Positions 8,859-18,351 of a DNA stretch of 64,000 nucleotides are shown here, one piece after another (position 1 is the stretch's first letter; the number at the start of each line of letters is the position of its first letter). The notes beneath the pieces are model-generated. The model ran no database searches and was not told the origin of the DNA. It worked only from the letters and a program-made list of their open reading frames with translations. The translations under genes were made by a program, and so were the position numbers. Location of the stretch: the NCBI RefSeq assembly GCF_014647495.1, contig NZ_BMPH01000003.1, positions 248,001-312,000 on the forward strand. Direction: 5' to 3'. This DNA is from Glutamicibacter protophormiae. GTDB lineage: Bacteria; Actinomycetota; Actinomycetes; Actinomycetales; Micrococcaceae.

Positions 8859-10244
8859 ATGGCGCCACAGTCCAAGCTTGATCAGGTCATTTCCCTCGCA
8901 AAGCGTCGCGGGTTCGTCTTCCAGGCCGGTGAAATTTACGGCGGTTCCCGCTCCGCATGGGACTACGGGCCCCTGGGCACCGAACTGAAGGAAAACATCA
9001 AGCGCGAATGGTGGCAGTCCTTCGTGCGCGGCCGCGAGGACATGGTGGGTCTGGACTCGTCCATCGTCCTGCCCAAGGCCGTCTGGGAAGCGTCCGGCCA
9101 CGTCGCGACCTTCACCGACCCGCTCGTCGAGTGCACCCAGTGCCACAAGCGCCACCGTCAGGACCACCTGCTTGAGGCCTTCGAGGCCAAGAAGGGCCGC
9201 GCCCCGCAGGACGGCATGAGCGAGATCGCCTGCCCTGACTGCGGCACCAAGGGCCAGTTCACCGAACCGCAGCAGTTCTCCGGCCTGATGAAGACCTTCC
9301 TCGGCCCGGTGGATACCGAAGCCGGACTGGCCTACATGCGCCCGGAAACCGCGCAGGGCATCTTCGTGAACTTCGCCAATGTGCTCACCGCCAGCCGCAA
9401 GAAGCCGCCGTTCGGCATCGGCCAGATCGGCAAGGCGTTCCGCAACGAGATCACCCCCGGCAACTTCATCTTCCGCACCCGCGAGTTCGAGCAGATGGAG
9501 ATCGAGTACTTCACCGCTCCGGAAGACGCACCGAAGTTCTTCGACCAGTGGGTCAAGGACTGCTGGGACTGGTTCCTGGACCTTGGAATCAAGGAAGAGA
9601 ACCTGCGCCAGTTCGACGTGCCTGATGGCGAGCGCGCGCACTACTCGGCCGGCACCATCGACTTCGAGTACCGCTTCGGCTTCCAGGGATCGGAGTGGGG
9701 CGAGCTCATGGGCGTCGCCAACCGCACCGACTACGACCTGTCCAGCCACGCCAAGGCCTCCGGAGCCGAGCTGAGCTACTTCAACCAGGCCACCGGCGAA
9801 CGCTACACCCCGTACGTGATCGAGCCGTCCTTCGGCCTGACCCGCTCGATGATGGCATTCCTGGTCGACGCCTACACCGAGGACGAAGCCCCGAACACCA
9901 AGGGCGGCGTGGACAAGCGCACCGTGCTCAAGCTCGACCCGCGCCTGGCCCCGGTCAAGGCCGCCGTACTGCCGCTCTCGCGCAACGAGAACCTCTCGCC
10001 GAAGGCCAAGGATCTGGCCAACGAGCTACGCAAGCGCTGGAACATCGATTTCGATGACGCCGGGGCCATTGGCCGCCGCTACCGCCGCCAGGATGAGATC
10101 GGCACCCCGTTCTGCATCACCGTGGACTTCGACACCCTCGAGGACCAGGCCGTGACCATCCGCGAGCGCGACACCATGGCCCAGGAGCGCGTCGCCCTGG
10201 ACCAGGTGGCGGCCTACCTCGCCGAGCGTCTGAACGGAGCCTAA
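8859..10244 (+). CDS. glyS: Glycyl-tRNA synthetase, dimeric type
   Basis: The 461-residue class II synthetase joins glycine to tRNA-Gly. It begins [17 protein letters not shown], has [16 protein letters not shown], a zinc-like Cys pair set (CTQCHKRH and CPDCG), motif 2-type segments [10 protein letters not shown] and [13 protein letters not shown], and [11 protein letters not shown] near motif 3. The length fits the single-chain alpha2 enzyme used by actinobacteria, not the alpha2beta2 form. GGAG precedes the ATG. The next gene starts 7 nt after the stop, so the two are co-transcribed. Confidence 0.97.
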   Translation: MAPQSKLDQVISLAKRRGFVFQAGEIYGGSRSAWDYGPLGTELKENIKREWWQSFVRGREDMVGLDSSIVLPKAVWEASGHVATFTDPLVECTQCHKRHRQDHLLEAFEAKKGRAPQDGMSEIACPDCGTKGQFTEPQQFSGLMKTFLGPVDTEAGLAYMRPETAQGIFVNFANVLTASRKKPPFGIGQIGKAFRNEITPGNFIFRTREFEQMEIEYFTAPEDAPKFFDQWVKDCWDWFLDLGIKEENLRQFDVPDGERAHYSAGTIDFEYRFGFQGSEWGELMGVANRTDYDLSSHAKASGAELSYFNQATGERYTPYVIEPSFGLTRSMMAFLVDAYTEDEAPNTKGGVDKRTVLKLDPRLAPVKAAVLPLSRNENLSPKAKDLANELRKRWNIDFDDAGAIGRRYRRQDEIGTPFCITVDFDTLEDQAVTIRERDTMAQERVALDQVAAYLAERLNGA

Positions 10245-10251
10245 GCGCCCG

Positions 10252-11181
10252 ATGAATGAACTGGAATTCCGCCCCTGGCGTTCCGGGGACGACCTTGAGC
10301 TGCTGCAGATCTTCGGCGACCCGCGGTCCCCGCAGGCGCACCAGGATCGCACCATGCTGCGCGAGAACAGCGATGCGCCGTTTTCCCGCACGCTGGTGGC
10401 CACCGTCGATACGGTGGCCGTCGGCGCGGGTGTCGTCTTCGCCTCGTCGCTGCACCCGCAGCGGCTGTGGTTGTACGTCGAGGTCGCCCCGGACATGCGC
10501 CGCAACGGCGTGGGCACCGAACTGGTGGCGCGGCTGCGCGAGCAGATCCCGGCGGGGACCGCGAGCGAGCTCAAGGCCCGCTACACCGTGACCGCAGGCG
10601 ACAGCGCGCAGGCCGCCGCGGCGTTCTGCGCCGCGCTGGGCCTTGGCGAAATCCAGGTCTCGCGCGATGTCATCATCGAACCCGGAGCCCTGGCGGAACC
10701 GGTGTTCGACACCAATGACCGCGTCATCGAGGAGCTGTCCACCGGCAGCGTGGAACTGACCCGCCTGGTCATGGACTTCTACAATGCGGTGCACGCCGAC
10801 TGGGATCCGGCGGCCATGACCGTGGGCTCGGCCCAGCGCATGCTGCTGGACGAGAACACCGGGGCGCAGGCCGCGCTGGTGCTGCGCGACAAGCCGAAGA
10901 CCGAGGGCGGGGTGCCGCTGGCCTTCGCCGTCAGCTACATCCCGGCCCGCGAGAACGCCCCCTCTGACGTGCTGGTGGGCCACAACCCGGCCTTCAGCGA
11001 CGACGAGGTGGCCGAGGCGGTGCGCGACATGGTCGCCATGCTGGTCTACCAGCACCCGGTGAAGCTGGAAGTCGACTCGTCGATGTTCGTGCTCTCCTCG
11101 CTGGTCGATGCGCTGGCCAGCGTGGAGCAGGCCACCGTCATCTCCACAACCCACATCATGGCCAGCGACGCAGCTCGCTAG
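10252..11181 (+). CDS. GNAT-family acetyltransferase with two domains
   Basis: The 309-residue product has an N-terminal GNAT core with the acetyl-CoA loop LYVEVAPDMRRNGVGTELV at about residues 75-95. A weaker second GNAT-like half follows, where FSDDEVAEAVRDMVAML replaces the usual loop. Two-domain GNAT proteins include mycothiol synthase, but the active second domain of MshD is not evident here. It lies directly behind glyS (7 nt) and ends in a good terminator. The substrate is unknown. Confidence 0.8.
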   Translation: MNELEFRPWRSGDDLELLQIFGDPRSPQAHQDRTMLRENSDAPFSRTLVATVDTVAVGAGVVFASSLHPQRLWLYVEVAPDMRRNGVGTELVARLREQIPAGTASELKARYTVTAGDSAQAAAAFCAALGLGEIQVSRDVIIEPGALAEPVFDTNDRVIEELSTGSVELTRLVMDFYNAVHADWDPAAMTVGSAQRMLLDENTGAQAALVLRDKPKTEGGVPLAFAVSYIPARENAPSDVLVGHNPAFSDDEVAEAVRDMVAMLVYQHPVKLEVDSSMFVLSSLVDALASVEQATVISTTHIMASDAAR

Positions 11182-11195
11182 CCTTGGCACACCGC

Positions 11196-11230
11196 AACGG
11201 GACCTGCATTGCAGGTCCCGTTGTCGTTTT
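11196..11230 (+). terminator. Rho-independent terminator after glyS-GNAT
   Basis: Perfect 12-bp stem (11196-11207 with 11211-11222), 3-nt loop, then GTCGTTTTT. Confidence 0.85.
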
Positions 11231-11263
11231 TGAACCGGACATCCACTGCACGAAAGCCAGCTT

Positions 11264-12271
11264 TTGACCTCCCGCACCACCACGCCGGGCTCCCGCACCG
11301 GCGGCACCCTGCTTTTCATCCTGCTCAGCGTCGGCTCCGGGCTGCTGCTGTCCATCCAGTCGCGCATCAACGGCGCGCTGGCCACGGCGTTGGGCGACCC
11401 GATCGCCGCGGCCACGTTCAGCTTCGGAGTGGGCCTGCTGGCCCTGGTGCTCACCGCGCTGTCGGCGCCCACGGCCCGCCGGGGCGTGCGGCGGATCCCC
11501 GCGGTGCTGCGCGAGCGCCGGTTCCCCTGGTGGTACCTGGCCGCCGGAGCCGTCGGCGCGATGATCGTGTTCAGCCAGTCCGCCACCGTCCCGCTGATCG
11601 GGGTGGCGCTGTTCACCGTCTGCCTGGTCACCGGTCAGTCCATCGGCTCCATGGTGATGGACCGCGTGGGCTTCGGCGGGGCGGTGCCGCGCAAGATCAA
11701 CTTGCTGCGCGTGATCGGCGTGGTGCTGACCATTGCGGGTGTGGTGTGGGCGGTGAACCCCGGCGCGGCCGGAACCGAGCTGTCCAGCCAGCTGCTGCCC
11801 ATGGGCTTCGCCCTGCTGGTGGGCATGCTGATGGGTTTCCAGGGCGCGGCCAACGGGGCGCAGTCCGCGGCCTACGGCAGCGCGATCGCCGCCACCCTGG
11901 TGAACTTCGTGGTGGGCTTCGCGGTGTTGGCCGCCGTGCTGCTCACGCGCCTGGCCGGCGGGGTGGAGCTTGCGCCGCTGCCCACCGAGCCCTGGTACTA
12001 CATCGGCGGGCTGCTGGGTTGCATCTTCGTGGGGCTGACCGCCACGGTGATCAAGCGGCTGGGGGTGCTGGTCACCAGCCTGGCCGCGGTGGGCGGGCAG
12101 CTGGTCGGCTCGCTGGTGCTGGACATCGTGGTGCCGGCCGCCGGCAGCCACGTGAGCACCGCAACGGTGCTGGGAACCCTGCTGACCCTGCTGGCGGTGG
12201 CGCTGGCCACGGTATCTGGGGCTCGCGGGACCACCGCCGCGGTGGAAACCCGGCAGAAGATCCACCGCTAG
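11264..12271 (+). CDS. DMT-superfamily transporter, YdcZ/DUF606 type
   Basis: The 335-residue protein has ten hydrophobic helices in two similar halves, the layout of a DMT exporter. The start GSGLLLSIQSRINGALATALGDPIAAATFSF and the mid-chain MGFQGAANGAQSAAYG are typical of the DUF606 group, where INGxL and N-A-x-A motifs repeat in each half. The transported compound is unknown. It reads from a TTG start at 11264 with no strong ribosome site. Monocistronic, in the inner membrane. Confidence 0.8.
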   Translation: MTSRTTTPGSRTGGTLLFILLSVGSGLLLSIQSRINGALATALGDPIAAATFSFGVGLLALVLTALSAPTARRGVRRIPAVLRERRFPWWYLAAGAVGAMIVFSQSATVPLIGVALFTVCLVTGQSIGSMVMDRVGFGGAVPRKINLLRVIGVVLTIAGVVWAVNPGAAGTELSSQLLPMGFALLVGMLMGFQGAANGAQSAAYGSAIAATLVNFVVGFAVLAAVLLTRLAGGVELAPLPTEPWYYIGGLLGCIFVGLTATVIKRLGVLVTSLAAVGGQLVGSLVLDIVVPAAGSHVSTATVLGTLLTLLAVALATVSGARGTTAAVETRQKIHR

Positions 12272-12314
12272 TTCCGGACGAAGCGCCGTTTACCTGGCGT
12301 TTTCCTTGCCCGCG

Positions 12315-12320
12315 TAGGCT
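12315..12320 (+). promoter_or_regulatory. -10 box TAGGCT for leaderless chrA start
   Basis: TAGGCT ends 6 nt before ATG 12327, which would put the transcript start on the start codon. No Shine-Dalgarno sequence precedes the ATG. Confidence 0.5.
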
Positions 12321-12326
12321 GATTCC

Positions 12327-13550
12327 ATGAACAGCGAGCAGCACACCCAAACGGGGTCGGCCTGGGAAGTGTTCCGCGTCTTCCTGAAGCTTGGATTAAC
12401 CTCTTTCGGCGGGCCGATAGCGCATCTGGGCTACTTCCGCACCGAGCTGAGCGAACGCCGCCGTTGGGTCACCGACACGCAGTATGCGCAGCTGGTGGCC
12501 CTGTGCCAATTCCTTCCCGGGCCTGCCTCCAGCCAGGTGGGTTTCGCCCTGGGCCTGCACCGCGCCGGGATGCGCGGAGCGCTGGCCGCTTTTGCCGCCT
12601 TCACGCTGCCCTCCGCGGTGCTGCTGGCCCTGTTCGCCTACGGCGCCTCGCTCTTCTCCGGGACGATTGGCGAGGGCTTGCTCTCCGGGCTGAAGATCGT
12701 GGCGGTGGCCATCATCGCCCAGGCGGTGCTGGGCATGGCAAAGACCCTGACCCCGGATGCCACCCGCGCCTCGATTGCGGTGGCCGCCGCGCTGGCGGCC
12801 CTGCTGCTGGGCGGTAGCCTGGGACAGGTGCTGGCGATCGTGCTGGGCCTGGCGGCCGGCTACTTCCTTTGCCGCACGCCCCAGCCTGCACAGGCAGGCA
12901 GCTCCGAGGCGCCGCTGCGTTTCACCGTCAGCCGCCGTGCCGGAGCTTTCAGTCTGGGCGCGTTGGCCCTGCTGCTGGTGGGCGCCCCTATGGCGGCGGC
13001 CGCCACGGGGTGGGGAGCGCTGTCGCTGTTCGACGCGTTCTACCGCTCGGGCGCGCTGGTCTTCGGCGGCGGGCATGTGGTGCTGCCGCTGTTGCAGGGC
13101 GCGGTGGTGGACACCGGCTGGGTCTCGAACCAGGATTTCCTGGCCGGATACGGGGCGGCGCAGGCAGTGCCAGGGCCGCTGTTCACCTTCGCCGCCTATC
13201 TGGGAACCATCTCCACGGTGGGTCCCGGCGGCGTGCTCGGTGCCGCGATCGCTCTGGCAGCCATCTTCCTTCCCGGCTTCCTGCTGCTGGTGGGGGTGCT
13301 GCCGTTCTGGAACGAAGTATCAGCCCATCCACGGGCGCAGGCCATCATGCGCGGAGCCAACGCGGCGGTGGTGGGAATCCTGGCCGCCGCGCTGTACGAC
13401 CCGGTGTTCACCAGCGCGGTCACGGGACCCGGGCAGTTCGCCCTGGGCCTGGTGTGCTTCGTGCTGCTGGTGTCCTGGAAGATTCCGCCGTGGAGCGTGG
13501 TGGTTATCGGCTCTTTGGGAGGAGTTCTGCTGGCGCTGCTCGCAGCCTGA
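12327..13550 (+). CDS. chrA: Chromate transporter family protein, two-domain type
   Basis: The 407-residue membrane protein has two CHR domains. The first carries FGGPIAHLGYFRTELSERRRW and QFLPGPASSQVGF; the second carries VFGGGHVVLPLLQG and AVPGPLFTFAAYLG. This is the bidomain ChrA layout, which exports chromate by proton motive force in studied bacteria, though many homologues have no tested role. No chrB or other metal-resistance gene is nearby. Its last 47 bp overlap the 3' end of the convergent RDD gene. Confidence 0.88.
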   Translation: MNSEQHTQTGSAWEVFRVFLKLGLTSFGGPIAHLGYFRTELSERRRWVTDTQYAQLVALCQFLPGPASSQVGFALGLHRAGMRGALAAFAAFTLPSAVLLALFAYGASLFSGTIGEGLLSGLKIVAVAIIAQAVLGMAKTLTPDATRASIAVAAALAALLLGGSLGQVLAIVLGLAAGYFLCRTPQPAQAGSSEAPLRFTVSRRAGAFSLGALALLLVGAPMAAAATGWGALSLFDAFYRSGALVFGGGHVVLPLLQGAVVDTGWVSNQDFLAGYGAAQAVPGPLFTFAAYLGTISTVGPGGVLGAAIALAAIFLPGFLLLVGVLPFWNEVSAHPRAQAIMRGANAAVVGILAAALYDPVFTSAVTGPGQFALGLVCFVLLVSWKIPPWSVVVIGSLGGVLLALLAA

Positions 13551-14094
13551 CCACCTTGGTTCCGGCCGCCAGATCATGCGGTCCGCGACCCTCGCGCTGC
13601 AAACCGACCATCAGCAGATAGACCGCCGGCAGCACATCGGCGAAGACCGCCACCGCGTACAGCCAGGCCGGGAATATGGAGCTGCCGGTGGATGCAATGG
13701 CCACGAAGTGCCAGGCTGAGAAATGGGCGATCTCCCACGGCAGCAGCTTGACGACGGTGCGCAGCAAGATCCGCGGTTTGGATGCCTGCCCGCCGCTCCG
13801 CGCATCGACGACCCGCAGATTCAGCTGGCGTTTGCCGAGCGTGGCCTGCGCGGCGGAGGATTCCGAAAGGTACAGGTAGACGCCCACGGGAAGCACCAGC
13901 ACCACGAAGCCCAGCAACTGGGCGCCACCGGTTCCCAGCTCGAGCCAGTTGTAGATCTTGCCGGTGGACAGCCACAGCAGGACGGTAGCCAGAGCAAGCA
14001 CCACCATCCACCCGAGGATCAACAGGTAATCCACGAGCGAGGCCAAAACCCGGCTCCAGAAAGTGGGTCTGGTCGACTCCTGCACGGCCGCCAT
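13504..14094 (-). CDS. RDD-family membrane protein
   Basis: The 196-residue product starts TRPTFWSRVLASLVDYLLILGW, where the Arg and Asp of the RDD signature lie in the first helix. It continues with three or four transmembrane segments and GKRQLNLRVVDARSGG, the usual loop after the second helix. RDD proteins are poorly defined; some act in sodium/proton exchange. The 3' end overlaps chrA by 47 bp on the opposite strand, so transcripts of the two genes are complementary there. Confidence 0.85.
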   Translation of the reverse strand: MAAVQESTRPTFWSRVLASLVDYLLILGWMVVLALATVLLWLSTGKIYNWLELGTGGAQLLGFVVLVLPVGVYLYLSESSAAQATLGKRQLNLRVVDARSGGQASKPRILLRTVVKLLPWEIAHFSAWHFVAIASTGSSIFPAWLYAVAVFADVLPAVYLLMVGLQREGRGPHDLAAGTKVVRLRAAPAELLPKSR

Positions 14095-14145
14095 GCCTGT
14101 ATGCTAGCACGGCTGCACTGTGAGGGCCATGGGCGGCAGAGGTGA

Positions 14146-14427
14146 TCAGTCCAGCCCGCTGATCTTGTAATCGCGGGCGATTGAGCTGGTCATCCGTCCC
14201 CACAAGCTCGACGCTGCGCGCTCCTGATGGGCCTTGAACGCTTCCGGATCGGTGAATTCTTCCTCAACCGACCAGACCAGCGGATCCTGCGTGGGGGATA
14301 CCTCGAAAGAGATGCAGCCCGGCTCATTGCGGGTGAGCTCGACATGCTCCGGGAGATGGTCGATCACCACATCGGCTTCTGCAGTGTTTGTGCACAGCAG
14401 CAGCCCGTTCAAACGCACGTTGTCCAT
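14146..14427 (-). CDS. Antibiotic-biosynthesis monooxygenase (ABM) domain protein
   Basis: The product of about 93 residues has the dimeric ferredoxin-like ABM fold pattern: a first strand, HLPEHVELTRNEPGCISFEV, VEEFTDPEAFKAHQERAAS and a final strand. Proteins of this type are quinol or haem monooxygenases, or have no known substrate. ATG 14427 was chosen because GGAGG lies 8 nt upstream; the in-frame TTG 14442 would overlap that ribosome site. It stands alone after the RDD gene on the same strand. Confidence 0.8.
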   Translation of the reverse strand: MDNVRLNGLLLCTNTAEADVVIDHLPEHVELTRNEPGCISFEVSPTQDPLVWSVEEEFTDPEAFKAHQERAASSLWGRMTSSIARDYKISGLD

Positions 14428-14454
14428 TCGGCAGTCCTCCAAGTCCCGATGATT

Positions 14455-14808
14455 CTAGGCGAGATTCTTCCTCATTTTGATGCTCGTGGTTTCATAACTG
14501 AGCAATTCATGCAGACCCCGCGTCGAATGGTTGATCCCGAACACGCTCAGCCCGAGTGTGGGTGCGCCCTGGGACCGTGCGTAGTCTTCAGACAAGAGCA
14601 TGCCTTCCTCGCCGCAGCCCTTGCCGCGGTGCTCCGCTTCGATCAGGATGTCCCGGACCCACCAAGCGCTGGGGTCATTGGACTGGTCGCGTCCGATCCA
14701 GAGGCAACCGACCTCGGAGCAAGCCGAATCACTCAAAATGAAAATCGCATTTGCGACGGTGGCAAGCCTCGCCGGGAACGCATCTCGAACGCTTGCCACG
14801 GCAGCCAT
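14455..14808 (-). pseudogene. GNAT acetyltransferase, N-terminally truncated
   Basis: The frame encodes the C-terminal two thirds of a GNAT protein: NAIFILSDSACSEVGCLWIG, the acetyl-CoA loop EAEHRGKGCGEEGMLL and the family's end LSVFGINHSTRGLHELLSYETTSIKMRKNL. The expected first 40-50 residues are missing, and the in-frame sequence upstream of ATG 14808 does not resemble a GNAT start. The ATG has no clear ribosome site. The acetyl-CoA loop has a Cys where Gly or Tyr is common. Most likely a remnant; a short functional enzyme cannot be excluded. Confidence 0.6.
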
Positions 14809-15155
14809 GCGCGAACAGAGCTGGGTTCCAGTGCTGAGGCATTGAGGGACATCATCGAATTGTGACTTGACCTGTCGCGTTGCACGGCGTTCACGGCTGA
14901 AACCGGGTTCGCCGTGCGTTGCAGATCTTTGCTGACGCAGCTGTGCAGGTGCTGGAGATGAACAAAAATTCTGTTCATTTTCATCGGTGGCCTTCCGCCG
15001 GATCCGTCATGCCTGGATTCCGATGAAGAATTCGAGGCGCGGCTGCAACGGCTTTTTCCTTGACAGCCATGGGTACGCGACCGAAACTGGCAATTACTGG
15101 TCATCATCTGGTTCCGGCACGTCTAACGGCCGGCATCGCTGGAGAGGCATGAAGC
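14809..15155. other. Intergenic stretch without a gene
   Basis: No supported gene. It contains two short inverted repeats: 14882-14889 with 14910-14917, and ATGAACA with TGTTCAT near 14959-14979. It may be what remains of the 5' part of the truncated GNAT gene region. Confidence 0.45.
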
Positions 15156-16639
15156 ATGAGTGCTGGGAATGCTGGAAGTGAACGGAACGTCAAGGACCCA
15201 ACGATGCTTGATGCGCTGGTGCCGCTGTTCTCCATGATCCTGCTCATCGCCGCCGCCTTGCTGGTCTTCGGCCTGGAAGCCTTGGACGGTCCGATCCAGG
15301 TGGCGCTGGTGGCGTCCTGCCTGGTGGTGTCCCTGGTCGCCCTGAAGAACGGCCACCAGTGGTCCGCGGTGCAGCAGGCAGGCCAGTCCGCGCTGGCGTC
15401 CATCACCTCAGCGGTGTTCATCCTGCTGGCCGTAGGGGCACTGATCGGCACCTGGAACTTGTCCGGAACCATCCCCACCATGGTGTTCTACGGTTTGGCC
15501 GTGCTCTCTCCGGCGTGGTTCTATCCGGCGGCCGCGCTGATCTGCGCACTGGTGGCGCTGAGCATCGGAAGCTCGTGGACCACCGCCGGGACCATTGGCG
15601 TGGGGCTGGTGGGGATCGCGGCCATGCTGGGTGTCTCCCCGGCGATTACCGCCGGGGCGGTCGTCAGCGGAGCCTATCTGGGAGACAAGCTTCCCCGCTG
15701 TCGGAAACCACCATCCTGACCGCCCAAATGGTTAAGGCCGACGTGATGACCCACATCAAGGCCCAGGCCTGGACCTCGGTGCCGGCCTTCGGGCTGGCCA
15801 TGGTGTTCTTCACGATCCTGAGCCTGACCGGCGGGGCCGATTCCGTGCCGCCGGCGCCGACCGAGGTGGAACTGGACAAGCTCGGCGAGGTCTTCGCGAT
15901 CACCCCGTGGAACCTGCTCCCGCTGCTGTTGCTGGTGGTCCTGTCCGTCAAGAAGGTGCCGGCCTCCATGGCCCTGTTCTTCTCCGCGGTATTCGCGGGA
16001 ATCACCGGCGCGATCCTGCAGCCCGGGGTATATGCCGCCTTCGTGGGGCAGGAAGCGCTCGGCGTCCTCGACGCCGTCCGCGCCGTCTGGCAGGCGCTGG
16101 CCACGGGATTCGAAACAACCACCGGCCTGGCGGACATCGACAGGCTGCTCTCGCGCGGCGGCATGGATTCGATGCTGCTGACCCTGTGGCTGATCATCGG
16201 CGCGGTCACCTTCGGGGCGCTGATGGACGAGCTGGGACTGATCTCGCGGATCACCGAACCCATGATCGCGCGGGCCAAGAGCCGCGGCGCACTGTTCCTG
16301 ACGGTGTTCGCCTCGGCCTTCGGCCTGAACATCGTGGCCGGGGACCAGTACATCGCCCTGGTGCTGCCGGCCCGCACCTACCGGGCTGAGTTCGCCCGGC
16401 GCTCGCTGGCCCCGACCAATCTCTCGCGGCTCTGCGCCGACTCCGGCACCGTCACCTCCGCGCTGGTTCCCTGGAACTCCTGCGGGGCGTTCATGGGATC
16501 CACCTTGGGGGTGGCCACCGTGCTGTACCTGCCGTTCGCGTTCTTCAACATCTTCTCGCCGCTGCTCAGCGTGCTGTACGGATTCACCGGGTTCAAGATC
16601 GTGCACACGGAGCCGGAACCGCTGGAATCCGGCAGCTGA
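15156..16639 (+). pseudogene. nhaC: NhaC-type Na+/H+ antiporter, broken by one frameshift
   Basis: Two overlapping frames together give one complete NhaC-type antiporter of about 490 residues. Frame one (from ATG 15156) runs through SIGSSWTTAGTIGVGLVG and GAYLGDKL, then meets a stop at 15719. The other frame carries on with SPLSETTILTAQMVKADVMTH, the expected continuation, to 16639. The break lies at 15689-15696 in AAGCTTCCCCG, where one base is missing. Either the gene is inactive or the assembly lost a base in the C-run. The rest (FGLNIVAGDQYIALVLP, ADSGTVTSALVPWNSCGAF) is intact and typical. Confidence 0.85.
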
Positions 16640-16675
16640 CACGAAAGGCGCCTGCGGAACAGACTGCGCGGGGGA

Positions 16676-18349
16676 TCAGTCCGCCAGCTCCGTGAAGCTC
16701 ACCTGGCCGTCGGGGCTGGCCACGGCCAGCAGCGAACCGGGCCGGGTGGACAGGGCCTCGGTGATCCGGTTGGCCAGCTGCTGGGTGATCTCCTCGGGCA
16801 GCCGCGGACCGCTGGACGCGATCCAGCGCACCGCGAGGCCTTCGGTGAGCTGCAGCGTGGACAGCAGGTGGTCGCTGCCGTGCGGCGCGACCACGATCAC
16901 CGTGCGTACGTCCGCCGGGGCCGGTTCGGCCGGTGCCGGGGAGTCCTCGGCCGGGGCGGCCGGGGCCTGCAGCCGGGCGGCGGCCAGCCGTTCCCGGTCC
17001 GACTTCCACAGGGCGAAGTGGTAGGCCGATACACCTGCGGTGGCGAGCAGCCATCCCAGCGGGGCGCGGATGTAGTCCAGCAGGTTCAGCGCCGGGCTGG
17101 CCCCGCCTACCAGCATCTCGAACACCCGGTAGCCGACAATCAGCAGGGCCACCAGCGCGACGACGGCGCTGACGCCGAAGAACAGCACCAGGTACACGCG
17201 CCGGGATTCGGGATCGGCGGGGGAGCCGGGCTGGAAGTACTTCACCCAGAACAGGATTCCCACCAACGCCAACGCGATGCCGGTGCGCAGCACCGAGGGC
17301 GCGGTTTCGGAATTCAGCGGGGAGGAAATCGAGGCCAGCAGCGCGTTGACGACCATGCCCAGGCCGCTGGCCAGCAGCGCCAGCGAGATGCCGCTGATGA
17401 TCTGCCGGGACACGGAGACGACCAGCGTCCCGCGGCCCGCGAGCTGCCAGTGGTGGTAGGTCCAGAACATGGCGCCGGACAGCAGTGCGGAGATCGCCAG
17501 CGGGCCGAAGCTGGCGAACCTCTCGCCCATGGCGCCGATATCCCACGGCAGCGGGATGATGATGTTCAAGGCCGCGGCGGCAGCCAGCAAGGTGGCCAGC
17601 GCGGCCAGGCAGACGCCAACCAGCATTACCACGAAGGAGGTGAAGACATCGCGCAGCGTCTGGACCCGCTGCAGCTTCCAGTGCCAGAACCACAGCACGG
17701 CGGCGCCCACGGCCCAGACCACCGCGCCGAGCAGGCGGGGCAGCGGGCTCTGGCCTAGCAGCGTGATGGCCGGGACGAAGATCAGCTCCAGTGCGGTGCG
17801 CAGCGCCATGGCCAGCGAGAATCCGGCCAAGCCCAAGGCGTAGGCGTTGCCCAGGGTCACGGCCAGGTGCGGGAGTTCGCGCGGCGCGTACTTCACCGAA
17901 TTCAGCATCCGGAACTGCCAGAACGTGATCAGGCCCCAGCCAAGGACGGTGCCGGCCCTGTCCTGCCAGGTGTCGGCGGCGGTGCCGCCGACCAGGCTGG
18001 AGAGCAGCTGGAGCAGGGCGGTGGAGGACATGATCAGCGCGATCAGGTAGACCGCCGAGCCCTGCATGGACCAGATCGCCGCATCGGTGGGATGGGCGGT
18101 GACCAGCTTCCTGCGGATCCATACCCAGAGCGCCCAGGCCAGCGGCCCCGGAATGACGGTGAAGGCCAGCGCGGTGGCCAGGACCAGCTGGCGGTCCTCG
18201 TCCACGGCAAGGCCGCGCAGCGACATGCTGATCAGCAGGGACAGGCCGATGCCCAGCAGCACGAGCAGGATCAGCAGCAGCCCGTGCAGGATCAGGCCGC
18301 GCAGGGCGTTGACGGTCTGTCCGGTGGCGGTTTTCGCAGGTGCGCTCAT
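16676..18349 (-). CDS. Large multi-pass membrane protein, DUF5671-like
   Basis: The product of about 557 residues has twelve or more hydrophobic helices and a polar C-terminal domain of about 120 residues. It is built of repeated units of about 140 residues, each with a basic amphipathic stretch between helices (for example FWQFRMLNSVKYAPRE and FWTYHHWQLAGRG), which matches DUF5671 repeats. Function unknown. ATG 18349 was chosen because it directly follows the stop of the upstream gene (18352) with GGGG nearby; longer starts overlap that gene. The pair forms a two-gene unit. Confidence 0.75.
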   Translation of the reverse strand: MSAPAKTATGQTVNALRGLILHGLLLILLVLLGIGLSLLISMSLRGLAVDEDRQLVLATALAFTVIPGPLAWALWVWIRRKLVTAHPTDAAIWSMQGSAVYLIALIMSSTALLQLLSSLVGGTAADTWQDRAGTVLGWGLITFWQFRMLNSVKYAPRELPHLAVTLGNAYALGLAGFSLAMALRTALELIFVPAITLLGQSPLPRLLGAVVWAVGAAVLWFWHWKLQRVQTLRDVFTSFVVMLVGVCLAALATLLAAAAALNIIIPLPWDIGAMGERFASFGPLAISALLSGAMFWTYHHWQLAGRGTLVVSVSRQIISGISLALLASGLGMVVNALLASISSPLNSETAPSVLRTGIALALVGILFWVKYFQPGSPADPESRRVYLVLFFGVSAVVALVALLIVGYRVFEMLVGGASPALNLLDYIRAPLGWLLATAGVSAYHFALWKSDRERLAAARLQAPAAPAEDSPAPAEPAPADVRTVIVVAPHGSDHLLSTLQLTEGLAVRWIASSGPRLPEEITQQLANRITEALSTRPGSLLAVASPDGQVSFTELAD

Positions 18350-18351
18350 TG

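Noticed and set aside
12396-13076. 226-codon minus-strand frame inside chrA
   Set aside because: Gln/Arg/Gly-rich shadow typical of antisense frames in GC-rich genes; the plus-strand ChrA motifs are clear.
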